Part shown: piece by piece, positions 24,199 to 37,211 of the stretch
How the letters are laid out: each line of letters starts with the position of its first letter
Position numbering within the stretch: position 1 is the first letter of the stretch
Source of the DNA: Embiotoca jacksoni
Taxonomy: Eukaryota; Chordata; Actinopteri; Embiotocidae
Direction: 5' to 3'
Assembly: GCA_022577435.1 (NCBI GenBank)
Contig: JAKOON010000011.1
Span: 17,654,802-17,718,801, forward strand
Length of the DNA stretch: 64,000 bases
Translations under genes and position numbers: made by a program
The notes under the pieces: model-generated
Databases searched by the model: none
Told to the model about the DNA's origin: nothing
Seen by the model: the letters and a program-made list of their open reading frames with translations, nothing else

Positions 24199-24936
24199 CG
24201 CGGAAGCGAGAGAAGAGCCAACTTGCTTGTACTGGTGAGAGCTTTGAATACAGATAAGGTTCCCTCCGATGGAAAGTGAAGAACACAAGTGGACTCGGTG
24301 TGCTATTTTCAAAGCAGCAGGACGCCTGAAGAAAAGGTGATGGACGTTGCACCACCGAGTCAGCACAAAGAGATGGGAAGTGAAGTCTCCCTCGTCCGTT
24401 CGTGGATTATTGGATTATCTACGCAGACAAAAATTACCCATTAGGTAAAATTGTGCGTTCTCCCGGTGCCCCCAAATGCTCCGGATAACACTGACCTCGC
24501 ACAACGTTGTGACCTGAACAGTCCGGCTGCTCCGGACATGTGCAACATGGGAAACCACTGAAGTGAGCAGAATCAGCAGCGCAACACACCGTCCATAGAA
24601 ACACTGGTGAATACATGTGGAGATGATGAGTATGTTGTCAAAGCAAAATGCAGGATGTGCTCAAGAGCTGCTAATCATCACTCAGTGGGAGGTGTGAGGT
24701 GGGGTGGGGGGGGTGGAGGGCAGAGAATGAGGGTGTGGGTTGGGGGGAGGGGCTTTGTTGGTTTGGACGAAGCTATTTTTATCTGGATTCCATGAAGACA
24801 GCTGCCATCCTAACGAGTCTCAGACACTACCTGCTTTTTTTTTTTGTCTCATCACCACAAACAATGACACGGGAAACGAGACAGATATACCGTCGCCATG
24901 GTGCGATTCTGCTCAATTTTGTGGTGAATCATCATC

Positions 24937-24970
<34 letters not shown>
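24937..24970. repeat. (AAT)n microsatellite
   Basis: About eleven units, closely followed by C and T homopolymers. Confidence 0.9.
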
Positions 24971-24973
<3 letters not shown>

Positions 24974-24985
24974 CCCCCCCACCCC

Positions 24986-24988
<3 letters not shown>

Positions 24989-25019
<31 letters not shown>
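24989..25019. repeat. T31 homopolymer
   Basis: Uninterrupted T run; with the C-rich and (AAT)n runs just before it, it could be the reversed tail of an old retroposon. Confidence 0.85.
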
Positions 25020-25022
<3 letters not shown>

Positions 25023-28000
25023 GCTTTCTTATTGAGGCCAGTTGTGGAGTGGGTGCTGGAAATCTCATAAGCTCATCCGCTTTAGCTGAAAGCATTACAG
25101 CCTTTGGGGTTTGTAACTGCCCGTATGCTTCTGTAATCTACCAATGTGTTCGTTACCCGAGACATCAAACGAGATCTGCTGTCGATCGCACATTGTGATC
25201 ATGTGTGGATTTGCTACACCGACAAAAAACACGAATCACACCAACCAGTTAAAACAACAACAACAAAAAACAGGCAACTGAAATAAAAAGAAAACAAAAA
25301 AACAAATTTCTGCACTAAGATCCATTTATAGCCAACCGTCCTTCACATGTGGATGGCAAAGCCAGTGGCTCCACGCTACTGTTTATATCTCCCGAACGAC
25401 CATTGAGGAATGTGGATTTTACTATTTTAGCAGGTGTCTGGAACGGGTCACATTTCTCGTGTCACTTCAAAGCGACGGGAACTTTTTGCCATCCGCTCGG
25501 CGAGAGACGCGAGATAAGAGCTGACAGGAGTGACGGTGACAAGCTCCACGGACATAAGCCGAGAATGTCACTCTGCTGCCGGAGGCCACAACCCACGCCG
25601 ACGAGGCCCAGATACGAGCTATAGATCTCCCCACCCTCCGCACCCCCACCCTCCCACAGCCTGCTCTGAAGATGGAGGAACGAGCTGCATATCAACAAGT
25701 ATTTTTCAACTTAATTACTGAACCGTCAAAACGTGGCCTCGGGCATGTTGCCACGCTATTCTCTTCACGCCACCTCCGTTTTTTTTAATTTTTTTTTATT
25801 GTATACATTCAAGCAGATTTATGTATATTAATTCAAAGATGAAAGTGAGCTGCGTCACAACTTGTTTGAAAGCTGATCTTCGTGCAGAAGGCAGCTCATA
25901 GCATTGTGATGTGAAACCTGCGAAGCATGCGTTAGTACATTTTCAGAATTTCTTTTAACAAAATTGAATAAATTATCATTCAAATCAGACCTTATTTAAA
26001 TTTTACTAAACTATTAGCAGCCTGAAGGGGATTTACTACATGTGAGGTTTTTAAACTGGGATGTTGAAATGCTGTTCAAAATGTATAATAGAAGTTTTGG
26101 TATACCATTAATTGCAAAAAACTGTAGATAATCTAAATATCTTCCGACTTTGTTTAATTATGAAAGGATGATGTTGAATGGTTTGTATAAGGTCAACTGT
26201 GAGCAAAACTTACAGCATCGATTGCTGCTTAATGTTCATTCATCATACAGACATGAAAGAAGAATTGAATTGACTGTATTTATAAATAAATGATGACATG
26301 AGGGGAACATATATTTAGAGTAGACAATCTGTTTGAAAAATTTCATTTATTTAGTTTTTCCATGTAAAAATATACATCAAGGGAAGAGTACTGCAAAAAT
26401 CCTTTGAAAAACTTTTCTTTTCAACGATTTTTTTTGCATTATAATTCAAAATGCTGGGTTTGTTTAATTTTAATACAATCTTCAAAGATTCTTTGACATA
26501 TACGGTATCTGTTGAGGGCTGTTTTGACAGTTACATGGAGCGAAGCTGAATTTTAACACGTAGTCATGCTGAAAAAAAATAGTTTTACATAATTCCATGA
26601 AAAAAAAGTGAAATGTTCAAAAGTAAAGCTTAAAAGGTTTTTGTACATCTTCACATGTCAAAATAAAGAAAATACAACTTTAAAATGCTGGCCACAAAAT
26701 GCACTTCAACATTATGCTCGTGTCTGTATATGACAACGATAAAGACGAGGACACAAATCTGTGGCAACTCTAACACGATACGAGCGTGTAACATTGTACA
26801 TTTGACTCTATTGTTTCCCAAGAAGATGCTAAGATGATATAAAATGACATGAATATATAGTAATGTGAACTGCACTCCACAAGCTTATTATTTTCTAAAA
26901 TATACAAAAGTTTCTGCAAAGAAAATGGATGTAAATTCATTTTCTTCTTCACTTTTTGCCCCAAATGTAACGCAGGACTTCCCTTCTCCCATTTGTGCGG
27001 CACAGAGCTTGATTGCAGGAAGAAATGCTGCCAGTCTACAGAAAGCCACGGACGTTTAATAAAACTAGCTTCTCCAGCTGGCAAATGTTTGAGTACTTGA
27101 TCTGGAAGAAGAAAGGACAGACAAAGAAGAGAGGGAGAGATTACAGAGAAAGAGTTTTAGTGATTGAGAAGACTTCTGTTTCACCCATCATCTTTATCGA
27201 TTTGATGTCATGTAGTTTGGTTATTAATAAAAGCCTACTACTATCTAAATCAATACTATATTGAACCGTGACTCTTAAGTGTTGCAATTATTCTATGGAC
27301 AATTGTTGTTTCGTTTTTTTAAGCTGGAGAAACAAGCTGTAAGTGAAACCACAACTGGTTCAGTAAAGCACATACATGGCACTCCATAGAAAGAGGGGAC
27401 TTTTATTGATTATTAGCAAAACAGAGTGTTTTTATTCTCATTGTATGTCTTTTATAAGTTTCCTAATCCCATTAGTGGGTTTGCTGTTGTGATTTTTCCT
27501 GCAGAAACTTTTAAGTTACGTAGAAAAAAAAAAAATGAATCGGTGAAATCTAATCGAATTCTTTATTTCATTGTTAAGATTTGAGCACATTTGCATGTTC
27601 TTATTAACAATGCTCAGATAGTCTGAATTGGTTTCATTAAATTCAGTGCTTCTCTTAAGTTTGCTTCCCCCATTGGGAATCATGGTGGTATCTTTTCTTT
27701 TTCTTTTTTTCTTAAATCAAAAGTTAAAATGCCCCATTTTGCATAAATGTGAGAAAACAAAGGGGTCCGCTATTCGGATGTGGCAGGGAGCCAGGGACTC
27801 TACAAGTTAATGTCTAGTGAAAGAAGAATACGAGAATAATAAAATAGTAAAGTGGAGGGAGACACAAGAGAAAAGAGAGAGAGAAAGAAGGATTATTAAC
27901 AGCACGTGAATGTGTCCAACAGGCTAAAGCCTTCGTCTCCACACACTCCTGCACACTTCAGAGTGCATTCCTCTGGAACGCACCCCGGGGGAACACTGGC

Positions 28001-28097
28001 TGCCATGTGACACACAGCAGCAAATGGAGGGAGAAGCAGCACAGGAGAAGGAGAGAACGAAAAAGGTAGGAAGCGGGACTGAGGGATGAGAGACGGG

Positions 28098-28117
28098 AAA
28101 AAAAAAAAAAAAAAAAA
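28098..28117. repeat. A20 homopolymer
   Basis: Uninterrupted A run just beyond the presumed nup214 3' end. Confidence 0.85.
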
Positions 28118-28235
28118 GAGGCGCGTAAGGACGGGGATGAAAAAATAATACAAAAAAATGGAATCGCAAGGGGGTAAATCAGTATGAACGTGCTGCTCCG
28201 ACATTACATTTCAGGTACAGATACTTCCCGGCGTG

Positions 28236-28303
28236 ATGAACCACACCCACACACTTTAAGGTAGAGTAGATTTTTGTACGTGTAGCGCTGCACAGCATTT
28301 ATT
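28236..28303 (-). terminator. candidate nup214 polyadenylation site
   Basis: On the minus strand AATAAA (28,303-28,298) is followed about 45 bases on by GTGTGTGGGTGTGG, a strong GT-rich downstream element. A second AATAAA lies just upstream at 28,342-28,337. With the stop at 28,673 this gives a short 3' UTR of about 390 bases. Confidence 0.5.
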
Positions 28304-28672
28304 GCATTATTTATCGGATTATCTTTTTCAACATGATTTATTGGATTATTCATTTCTTGTCGTGATTCCACTCGCGGTGCCAAAACGGGAAACATCCACT
28401 GTTTGCTAACACGGAGGAGCAGCGATACGCCGAGTCTGACTCGAGCTGAATAAAGGGAGGAGGGAAAAAGATGAAGACGAGGAAATAAATGAGGTTCGAT
28501 GAGGTGGTGTTAAATCTGCGAGGTTGTACGGGGAGCTGCTGTTGTGGAAGACGAGATGTGAACTTCAGCAGAGCTCAAACAACGCAGACACAAACGGAGA
28601 AATGTGGCTCTGCCTTCTCATCACTTCATTCACACTGAAAACACAAATTCAAACTTAATGTATTGTCCTTAC
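28304..28672 (-). other. probable nup214 3' UTR
   Basis: Sequence between the in-frame TAA and the AATAAA signals; nothing coding seen. If the donor overlapping the stop is used instead, a further terminal exon would have to lie here or beyond. Confidence 0.5.
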
Positions 28673-28710
28673 TTACTGGTTTGCAGATCCAAACGTGTTC
28701 CCGGTGAATC
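28673..28710 (-). CDS. nup214: nup214 exon 35 (last recognised)
   Basis: Residues 1,974-1,985: acceptor TTTTTAG, then GFTGNTFGSANQ and TAA (28,675-28,673). The stop overlaps a near-perfect donor (CA|GTAAGT). Human ends with a further short exon encoding a GFGGW-type tail, so this exon may be spliced rather than terminal. Confidence 0.7.
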
Positions 28711-31700
28711 CTAAAAAGAAAAGGACAACATGGTTAACTGCGTAATTGGAGCAATAAAACCCGACTGAGACTTTGCCAACAAGTCGTCATTTCACAGGAT
28801 ATCAGTCATTTGTGACAAACGTCAAGATCTGTGTGTCTATCTGGGGGTGGGAGGTACTGTCTGATGTACAGTAAGCATATAACAAACAACAAAGCCATTA
28901 AAGGCTGCAGAAAAAGACGACGTTTATAAAAAAAAAAAAAAATGAGTGGGAGGAAGACGGCGAGCATGGAAACTCAAAGAAGTGCATCTCCATCGTCTCT
29001 GCAAACAGAATAATATCTGCAGGAATGCAGAGTGAAAGTTTAATGGAGGCGAGTTCACCATCCAGTGCTTCAACCATCAGTAGAGCCTGACTCATTCTGG
29101 GTTAATAAGGCCGATGGCTTCTCTATAAGGCTGTAAGGTTCTGTTGTGAGTGTCTATGTTAAGTTCCCCGACATGACTTATGTTGAGATTTTGTGTTATA
29201 TGAATACAATTTAATTGAATAGCAAAATTAGGAAGTAAAAAAAATTAAAAATAAAAATCAATCCTGAAATGTGGTTATGAAAGTGATAAATAAGTTGAGC
29301 TCCATCAATAACTATTCAAATATAAGTCACATAACCTTCATACTGGTGTTCTTTGATCTACATGATTGCTTTTTTTTTTTTACACATATTTTCATTGTGT
29401 TTGAAATCAGAAATTGATTTTGCAGTAAAGAAGTTTGGACTTGAAAATGTTTTACTTCTACGCTGACAGTATCGTCACGACACCGTAAAGAACAAGTTTG
29501 GTAATCATACTGTTGTATGACAATAATTGTTGTTCTCTATGTTATATTATACATATTTGTCTGCATTTTCAATGAAAACAAACTGAAAACATCCGACTGC
29601 TGATACGTGAGGTAAAACAGTGCATTAGATGAGTGGCTAGCTGGCTCCTCTCACTGTCTGTGCTGCTTACAATATTCAACTAAATGCTTGCAGGCGAAAG
29701 GACAACTGAAGGTAATGAGAGAAGAAAAGAAAAAAACAAACTGCTACTAAAGTAGTCGTCTCACCTCCCGCCTGTGGCTGTTGTCCAAAGCCCGAGAAGC
29801 TGCTGGGCTGACTTCCAAACCCCGGACCCTGCTGGGCCAGGCTCCCAAATGACGGTGCGCTCTGATTGGCCAGCGCGCCAAAGGACGGGGCACTGGGGGG
29901 GGAAGCAAACCTGAAAACAGAAGCAGACACAGATGAGGTGATAAGATTACAAAAAATGTAAACGCAAAAGGTACGACTGAAACAATACAAAGATACGCTG
30001 AGTGGGGCTGATGAGACTAAATGTATGAAATCATAAAGCTACAGGGATCAGAGCCACATAACAGCCACACTTTAAACCAACAAACTATCCAGACAGAAGA
30101 GGAAGAAGGCAGGTGAGACCATAAAATTATGTCTAGCGTGTATTCCTTGTTCAGTTCCAAATAAAAATACAAGCAAGGCAGAAGGATTTAAGATTGTGTA
30201 TGTGTGTTTTTGGATGTGTGAGGATTGAGAGGCTGGGATTTATGCGCTAATCCCTTCGACGGGGACCCACGCCCACCGACTCCCAAGAGAGAGAAAAGAG
30301 AGTATTAAACAAAACACGGGGGGGGGGGGGGGGGGGGGGGGGGAGCAGGCCAGTTTAATCCGCAGGCAGCATGACCCCAGAGTGAGATTATCTGAAGGGA
30401 ATAATCTAGCCCTGCAACGGGATCTATGGTTGTGGGCACACAGCCACGCTCACTGCTATCAAAACACATGCACATGGTAGGCACACAAAAGGTTAAGAAA
30501 GCTCAGGGAGTCATTACAGCGGAAATGACGAGAAGGAGAAGATTAAAAATCAATTTTCCCGCAGCTTAAAATGAAATTTAACTTTGAACGTGGCTAATTC
30601 GCTGGCGGCTGCGAAGAATTTCCCATTCAGTGGTCTATTATATTAAGTAGTAAAATGTCAGCCCTTTATACTCCACAGAACGTCGGTACAACTAATTAGA
30701 TCAAAACGGCGATCTCAATCATCGACTTGTACGCAATCTCACTGGTAAATGACAAGTTTATCAGCATTTTCATTAGCAGAGAGTTACATCAAATCAAGCG
30801 CTCCTTATTTCTCCTCCAACCGAAGCAGGCCGTGCAGAGGCAGAAACAAAAACAAGCCTAACATGTATAGAATATAGATACAGCTTTAAAGGGCAGCGTC
30901 AACAAAATTAAATAATAAAAACTTAGCTGGTGATGTGAGGAGAAAGAACCAACAGGCAGGAATGAAGCTACACCGTTGCGTAATTATCTTTTTTACATGG
31001 GCGATTATTGCGCAATAAGCCCGCTCGACCTCAGCCGGTAGGTGCACCTTTTAATTACAGCAAGATGTCTTTTAATTCGGAGATAACGCCTCACACCTGA
31101 AGTCTTATCTGCTGGAGTTGCAGGAATCAAAATGCTCGTAAAACGCAGCCTCACTTAATAATTTGAGTTTCGGTTTATCGGATCTCAACACTATAGCGTT
31201 TAACAATGTGGTGAATGCTGCCCTGCACTTGCTTTTTATGTGTAAAGCTTGCGAGAACACAGATGTGAGCCTGGTGACGGTGGCACTTTCAAACACTATC
31301 TGCCACTACGTAATGACAGAAACAGCTGGTCCAATGCGCGTCGCTGCTTTTGCTAAAATTGCATCTGTTTTTGTTGCCCGACGTCAATACCAACGCAGCA
31401 ACGAGCTATTATCACGATACAGTACGTGGCGCCTCTTACCCAAATCCTCCCATGTTGGAAGCTGCCGTTCCTTCTCCGAACACCTTGTTGGCGGAGGAGC
31501 CCATTGGGTTGCTGAATGACGGGCTCGTGCCAAATGATGCCGCACCGCCAAACGCTGGAGAACCACCGAAAGCAGGGGGACTCCCAAACACTGGAGCGCT
31601 GCCAAAACCACCTGGAGAAAAGGAAATGAGATAAAAGCTTCACAACAGGACACAGTGGAACATATACATGGACTTAAGGTGCCTCATATTGGATCTGAAG

Positions 31701-34700
31701 AGAAGAAATAATGAAAGGAGGCGAGTCATTGTGCCGTTTCTGTGGCTTATGAAGCGTACGTAAAGTGTGAAATGAGTTTATTTGCATAAAACATTTCGCC
31801 TATGTGGGATGGTATTTTCCTTTCAGGGAAGGCTTTTACGGTAAACACAGAAAAGCACATCACTGTGAAGAGTCCTGTTCGGACTCCTGTGTAAATATCA
31901 TAGCACACATCCCCCATACATTTCACATGTAGTCTAAAAAAAAACAGGGCTGCCACACCCAGAAAGAGTTAAACCTCAACACACATGAACAGGTGTAAAA
32001 AAAAAAATAAAAAAAAAGAAGAAGTGAGAATTTCAACCATATCTCAGATAAAAGTTCATATTGTTCCTTGTTGTATGTGAAAAGAAACAGCCAGAGTATT
32101 ACAGTTTAGAGTATTGTTGTGTATACAGTGCATTGCTTCTTTTATAATAGCACACTGACAGCATGCAGACAGGATGAATGCTTCACACCAGTTCACAGCC
32201 CTCAGAGTGGCAGAGGAGAAAAGGCTGTACTGAAATTACAGCCAGGCCAGCAGCACGCCCCAGTAAATAATTGATTGAGCTAATGTAACAAGATTAGGTT
32301 CCCCGTACAAAAGCCAGCGATCGGCCGTTGGTGTGCTGAGCGGTACCGATGTTGCAGTGGTGTTGAGGGAGAGCTTGGATGGCTGCTGCTACCACTGTAA
32401 CTACGCATTACCAACCGAGAGCAGCACAAGAAATCAAAGGAAGAAGCTCCCCTCGCATCGTTGAAGGCCATTCAACCGTTCGGAGAGGCTTTAACTGAGG
32501 TCGTCATTCTTAAATTCGCCCTACATTAAATTTCATTTGCACCGGATCCAATTGAAATGGTTAATCTGGTATAAAGTGTTGAACCTTTGTTATACGGGAG
32601 TTTGATTGGCATATTTACGCCACGTTGAATATTCCTAAAATGATAAATGGACTTCCCCAACATTCAACGTCTTTCCACCATGTAAACTTCAGTTCAGGAC
32701 AAACACGAAGTGTGAAAAGCACTTTTAGTCGATTGTTTTTAGGTTATAAACCTGAAAACTCCACAGCGCGGTCAGCAGGTCCTCGGCTAACATCAGGAAT
32801 AGCCCGCTTGGAAATGTGCCAGGATTGTGGCTGTGTGAAAGTTTTGTTAGCTCTCAAAGCCCCATATTCATATAAATATATTTGTATACATTGTTTATGG
32901 TGGGTGAGATGGTTCCTTTGTTTTGTTCCTCTTGTAAAGGACTTCGAAGTTTCAAGTTATTGTAATCAGACTTTGACATGCATCATAATTATGAGATAAT
33001 TAATATTTTTCACAATCTGAGAGTAGTCATAATGTTTTGTCTGATCACTGCAGAGCACTATTGTAAAAAGTAATTTGGATATGAACCTACTCCTATTTAC
33101 CCATAATACCGCAGCTCAAGTAAAAAGTGAAGTCCCAGGATAAACATCAATTGCATACAATTGTAATTTTTTAATTATGAATAAAAAAAAAGCCTCTTTA
33201 AATGAAATAAACATGTCAGATCTTTGGGCCATTGCACTGTGACTTAGCAGTGTTGAGAAGTAACATTGCATCAGCAATATCCTGGCAGGTAATGATGGAG
33301 CATCTGACAACCTCACTTCCTGCTCTGCTCGGGTGAGGAGATAAGGCCACTCGCTGGAGCTCGGACGATAAAGGAGAGAGCGATGTCGAGAGTGTGCTGC
33401 CGAGTGAAATGGGATTATGTACAGGTACACGGGGCACCACTGCAACCGTCCCACTGTCACTGAACCTCTCGCATCCCGAGACCAGAACCCCTCAAAGCAA
33501 AACCCCGATAAAATGTCAAAGATCAGAGTTATCGAATGTCACGTACACGAGCCCCGTCAGGTCAACGCATGTCTGCGCATAATCATCAAATTCTTTTTTT
33601 TAATTACCTAATAACAACCATTTTCATTTGCTTGTTCCTCGGCTCAGTTCTAATTAACAGAATTAATCTCCGCCGCGACGAAGCGGGGACAGCACATGAA
33701 ATGTCAGCGTGGACTGCTGGCATTTTGTGAAGTGCAACTAAGCACAACTTTCATATTGCGTAAGAGTACCTGAGGAGTGAGACGGCACTATTCGAAAAAC
33801 AACATGGGGGGGGGGGTGCGCTCTCTACCTGCTTTTGATGGTGTAGAAAAGGAGCCAAAGCCCTGAGCGGCGACGCTCCCTGCACCGGTGGTGAAGGTCC
33901 CACTAGGTTTCTGCTCCCCAAAGGTGGACTGTCCAAAACCGAAGGTCTTGGCACCGCTATTACCAAAGAGAGTGTTGGAACCTAAAGGAGAAATAATAAG
34001 CAGATAAATGTCAGGAGAAATAAACCTTTAACTGGTTTTCATTTGGTTTCTGGTTTCAGAGGTAACATTTACTCTTTTAATAAACTCTTTGATAGACCGT
34101 GTTAGCCCACCTGTCTGAGCGGGCTGTCCGAACCCTCCGGTGGAGGCGGCGGTGCCGAATGGGTTCTTGTTGGCGGCGTCCTCGCTCGGTTTGCCTCCCA
34201 GGCCGCTGAAGAATCCTCCAGCAGCAGCAGAGCCGGCGGTATTGGCTGAATTTGAACCAAACAGACTCCCACCAGTTGACGGCTGCTGCTGGATGAGAAA
34301 TGTACAATTTGTTTAACAGAACGGGAAAATTATTATTTTTTTTATTTCATGATGATAGTATTCATAAGTTGCTCTATCGATCAAACAGTGGATGATACCT
34401 GTCCAAACACGCTGCCGCTGCTGGGCTGTTGGCCAAACACGGGGTTGGCGGGAGAGCAGCCAAAAGCTGTGATAAGAAAAAAGGCAAAACACAGTGAAGA
34501 CTTGAGATAGTCTTTGTTAACTCTACATTACTGGATGGCATTTTATATCCACCACACATTCTTCCCCCGGTGTCAGAAAACAAGATGAGCCGACTATAAC
34601 TTGGACCCCCCCATGTAGTCAAAGAGAGGAATGACAAGCTGTGAGTAACTGCTGAGCTCATACATTGACATCAGCTGTCCACAGAGACACAGACATTCCC

Positions 34701-37169
34701 ATCCTGCTTTGGGAATTTAGAGAATCTCTGGGAACGGGACAACACCCTCCGACACACTCGGGCCGAACCAGGTGTCGTCTCTCCGGCGAGCGATGCCGTT
34801 TCAAACAGAAGTGTCACGTTTGGCTTCAGTCACCACAGCATGTGTCGGCCCGTCAGGTTGGTTCTTCATTTTGTACAGCCACACTGTGAGGCAGCGTTAG
34901 CTTCAACGCTGTCAGATGTGACTTCACCGTTTGAAGCCGCGTAGCTCTGATTATAGCGCTTATTACGCCACTCGGAGTGATAATGTGATCTTCGGCTGAC
35001 TGGTTTGAAATTGAGGACCTTGTATGTCTCATTATTTTTGTGAAGGCAGCAGGTGTCAATTTTCAATTCATAGATTGCCACAGAACCAAAGTTTGTGAAC
35101 TTAAAACGCTGTGTTGATTGACATTTCCCATGCCACATAGCCTTTAGAAGTATATGCCAAAAAAAAAAAAAAAATTCTGGAAAAAGTTTACATTTAAAAA
35201 CAAAGGAAGTTAGGAAGCAAAAGCAGCAACGAGGATAAACAACTTGTTCTTAATCTGATCAAGGTCAGACTCTCACTCACCTGAGGGCTGTCCAAAGCTG
35301 AATCCTGTAGATGAGGAAGTGGTGGTGTTACTCCCAAACACAGATCCTTGTCCAAATCCAGAGCTCTGGCCAAATGCTGGGGCAGTGCTTTGTCCAAACA
35401 GCCCTGAGCCGGTGCTGCTGGCTGTGTTGGCGCTGCTCGTGCCAAAGGAGAAGGAACTTGCATTGCTTGCAGTAGCTGCACCAAAAAGACCTCCTCCTCC
35501 TCCTCCAGTCGTCGCACTATTTGAACTTGCTCCAAATGCAGATTGTCCAAAAGAAAAGCCACCAGATGTTCCCGTGTTGCTGGCAGGCTGGCCAAAGCCG
35601 CTCACCTGGCCAAATACGGATTTGCCAAAACCCGTTCCATTTGATGCACCAAAGGCCGCTGAGCCAAATCCTGTGGCTGCTGGGGCTGAGGAAGCTGGAG
35701 GTGCGGCAGGTTGCCCAAACACAGTGCTGGCCGCAGTAATTGCTGCGCTGTTAACAACGGTGGGGGTGGGAGTAGTGGCGGCTGCAGGAGCAGCTGTGTT
35801 GATAACTGGTGTGAGTCCAAGGGAACCGCTGTCCGTTGTCGCAGGAACAGCCTGAGTAAAGATGGAGCCGGGTTTGTCGGAGCCGAGCACCTGAAATGCT
35901 GTTGGAGGCATCTGGGAGATGGGTGGTGGGGTGGCAGCAGCTAAAGTGGGCACAGGAGCAGACGTGGAGGGGTACGGGGGGGGTTCTGCTGTGGAAGGAG
36001 CATTGGCAGGTGCTGGAGGGGTGGCTTCGGGCAGGGCGGTGATGGTGGAGGGAAGGTCTGGGGTGGGGGAAGGTGTTGCCAAAGGAACTGCAGGTGTTGG
36101 TGCAGCGGGTGTTGGTGCGGCTGCTGTGGTGTCGGCGGTGGTTGAATCCGCTGCAGGTTCAGGTACGACAGGAGGACCGGCGCTCTCTACAACAGGTTCA
36201 GCGGCAGTCGGTTCTTTTTCAGGGGGCGGTGTCGGTTCTGAAGGTTGCAGGGGAGCTTTTGGTTCCTCTGATGGCTCTGAAGGAGCCGCAAGAAGACTAC
36301 TGAAAGATGTAGGCAGAGCTGAGGCAGTTGAGCCAGACTGGGGAACGGAGAAGGCCGGTTTAGTGTTTGATTCAGGAGGCTTGAACAAACTGCCGGACGC
36401 TGCCGCCCCTTTGGACAAATCTGCTGCCGCGGGATCTTCAGCAGACTTTTGGAGACCTGTACCAAAGCTGAACTGCGGCGTTCCCTTGACCATAACAAGT
36501 CCACTGTCCCCGAAGGTAAATGCAGTAGCAGATTTAGTGGAGGAATCTTTGGCTTCTTCTCCTTGGCCCACACGTAGTCCAGAAAAACATCCAAGAGTCT
36601 CTCCGCTGAGGGTCTTCGGGGGCTGTGGCTCCGTCCTCAGAGCAGTTGCGGTGGGGGTTTGTTTGGCTGCCTCACCTGTTGTGTTTGGAGCCACAGTGGG
36701 AGACCCAGTGCCGAGACCAGGGGAGGTGGACTTTGGGGTGAGAGAGAATGGCTCCTCTCCCGTCTGACCAAACATCATCTTGCCATTTCCACCAAAAGAG
36801 AATTTATTCACATCCTTCACTGGAGACAAAAAGGGCAAAAAAACAAAAACAAAAAAAAACAGACATGAAGAGGGCCTGAATAGTTGACATCCTACAATTA
36901 GTGATACAAAGCTGCTGTGTTGTTTTTACCTTGTGGCATTCCAGCTCCTTGTGTAACTGTGGCAAAACTGAAGCCTGCAGACCTGCAAAAGAAACCATTT
37001 CAGTCACAATACAACAACAGTGAGACCTTCTTTAGTTTCTGTAACGTGACACAGTTCATTGTAAAACTGAAAATGTGAACAAGGTATGATTCTTCGAGAT
37101 TTGATCAGATTTGAGAATCACGCCAATATAGTGTGTTAAATGATTGATTTCTTAATCTGTGTGGTTAGA

Positions 37170-37211
<42 letters not shown>

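Larger units (their letters stand above)
18031..28280. other. convergent intergenic spacer, no gene seen
   Basis: Ten kilobases between the presumed 3' ends of fam78a and nup214, AT-rich, with no coding frame resembling a known protein. It holds a MITE-like block near 19,085-19,345, (AAT)n at 19,510, (TTG)n near 22,738-22,761, a G-rich block at 23,158-23,210, repeat-like DNA at 23,630-24,420, and homopolymers at 24,989 and 28,098. Confidence 0.6.

Noticed and set aside
24607..25070. Frames with Gly-rich, poly-Asn and poly-Phe runs
   Set aside because: Produced by the G-rich, (AAT)n and poly-T simple repeats of 24,690-25,019.
31163..31519. 118-codon plus-strand frame overlapping nup214 exon 33
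   Set aside because: Partly antisense to the exon and partly intron; no homology and no conserved start.
35319..36767. Long plus-strand frames (178 and 282 codons) across nup214 exon 29
   Set aside because: They are antisense to the FG/Pro-Ala exon; their Gly/Ala/Val-rich composition is what the repetitive sense codons give when read backwards. No start context or homology.
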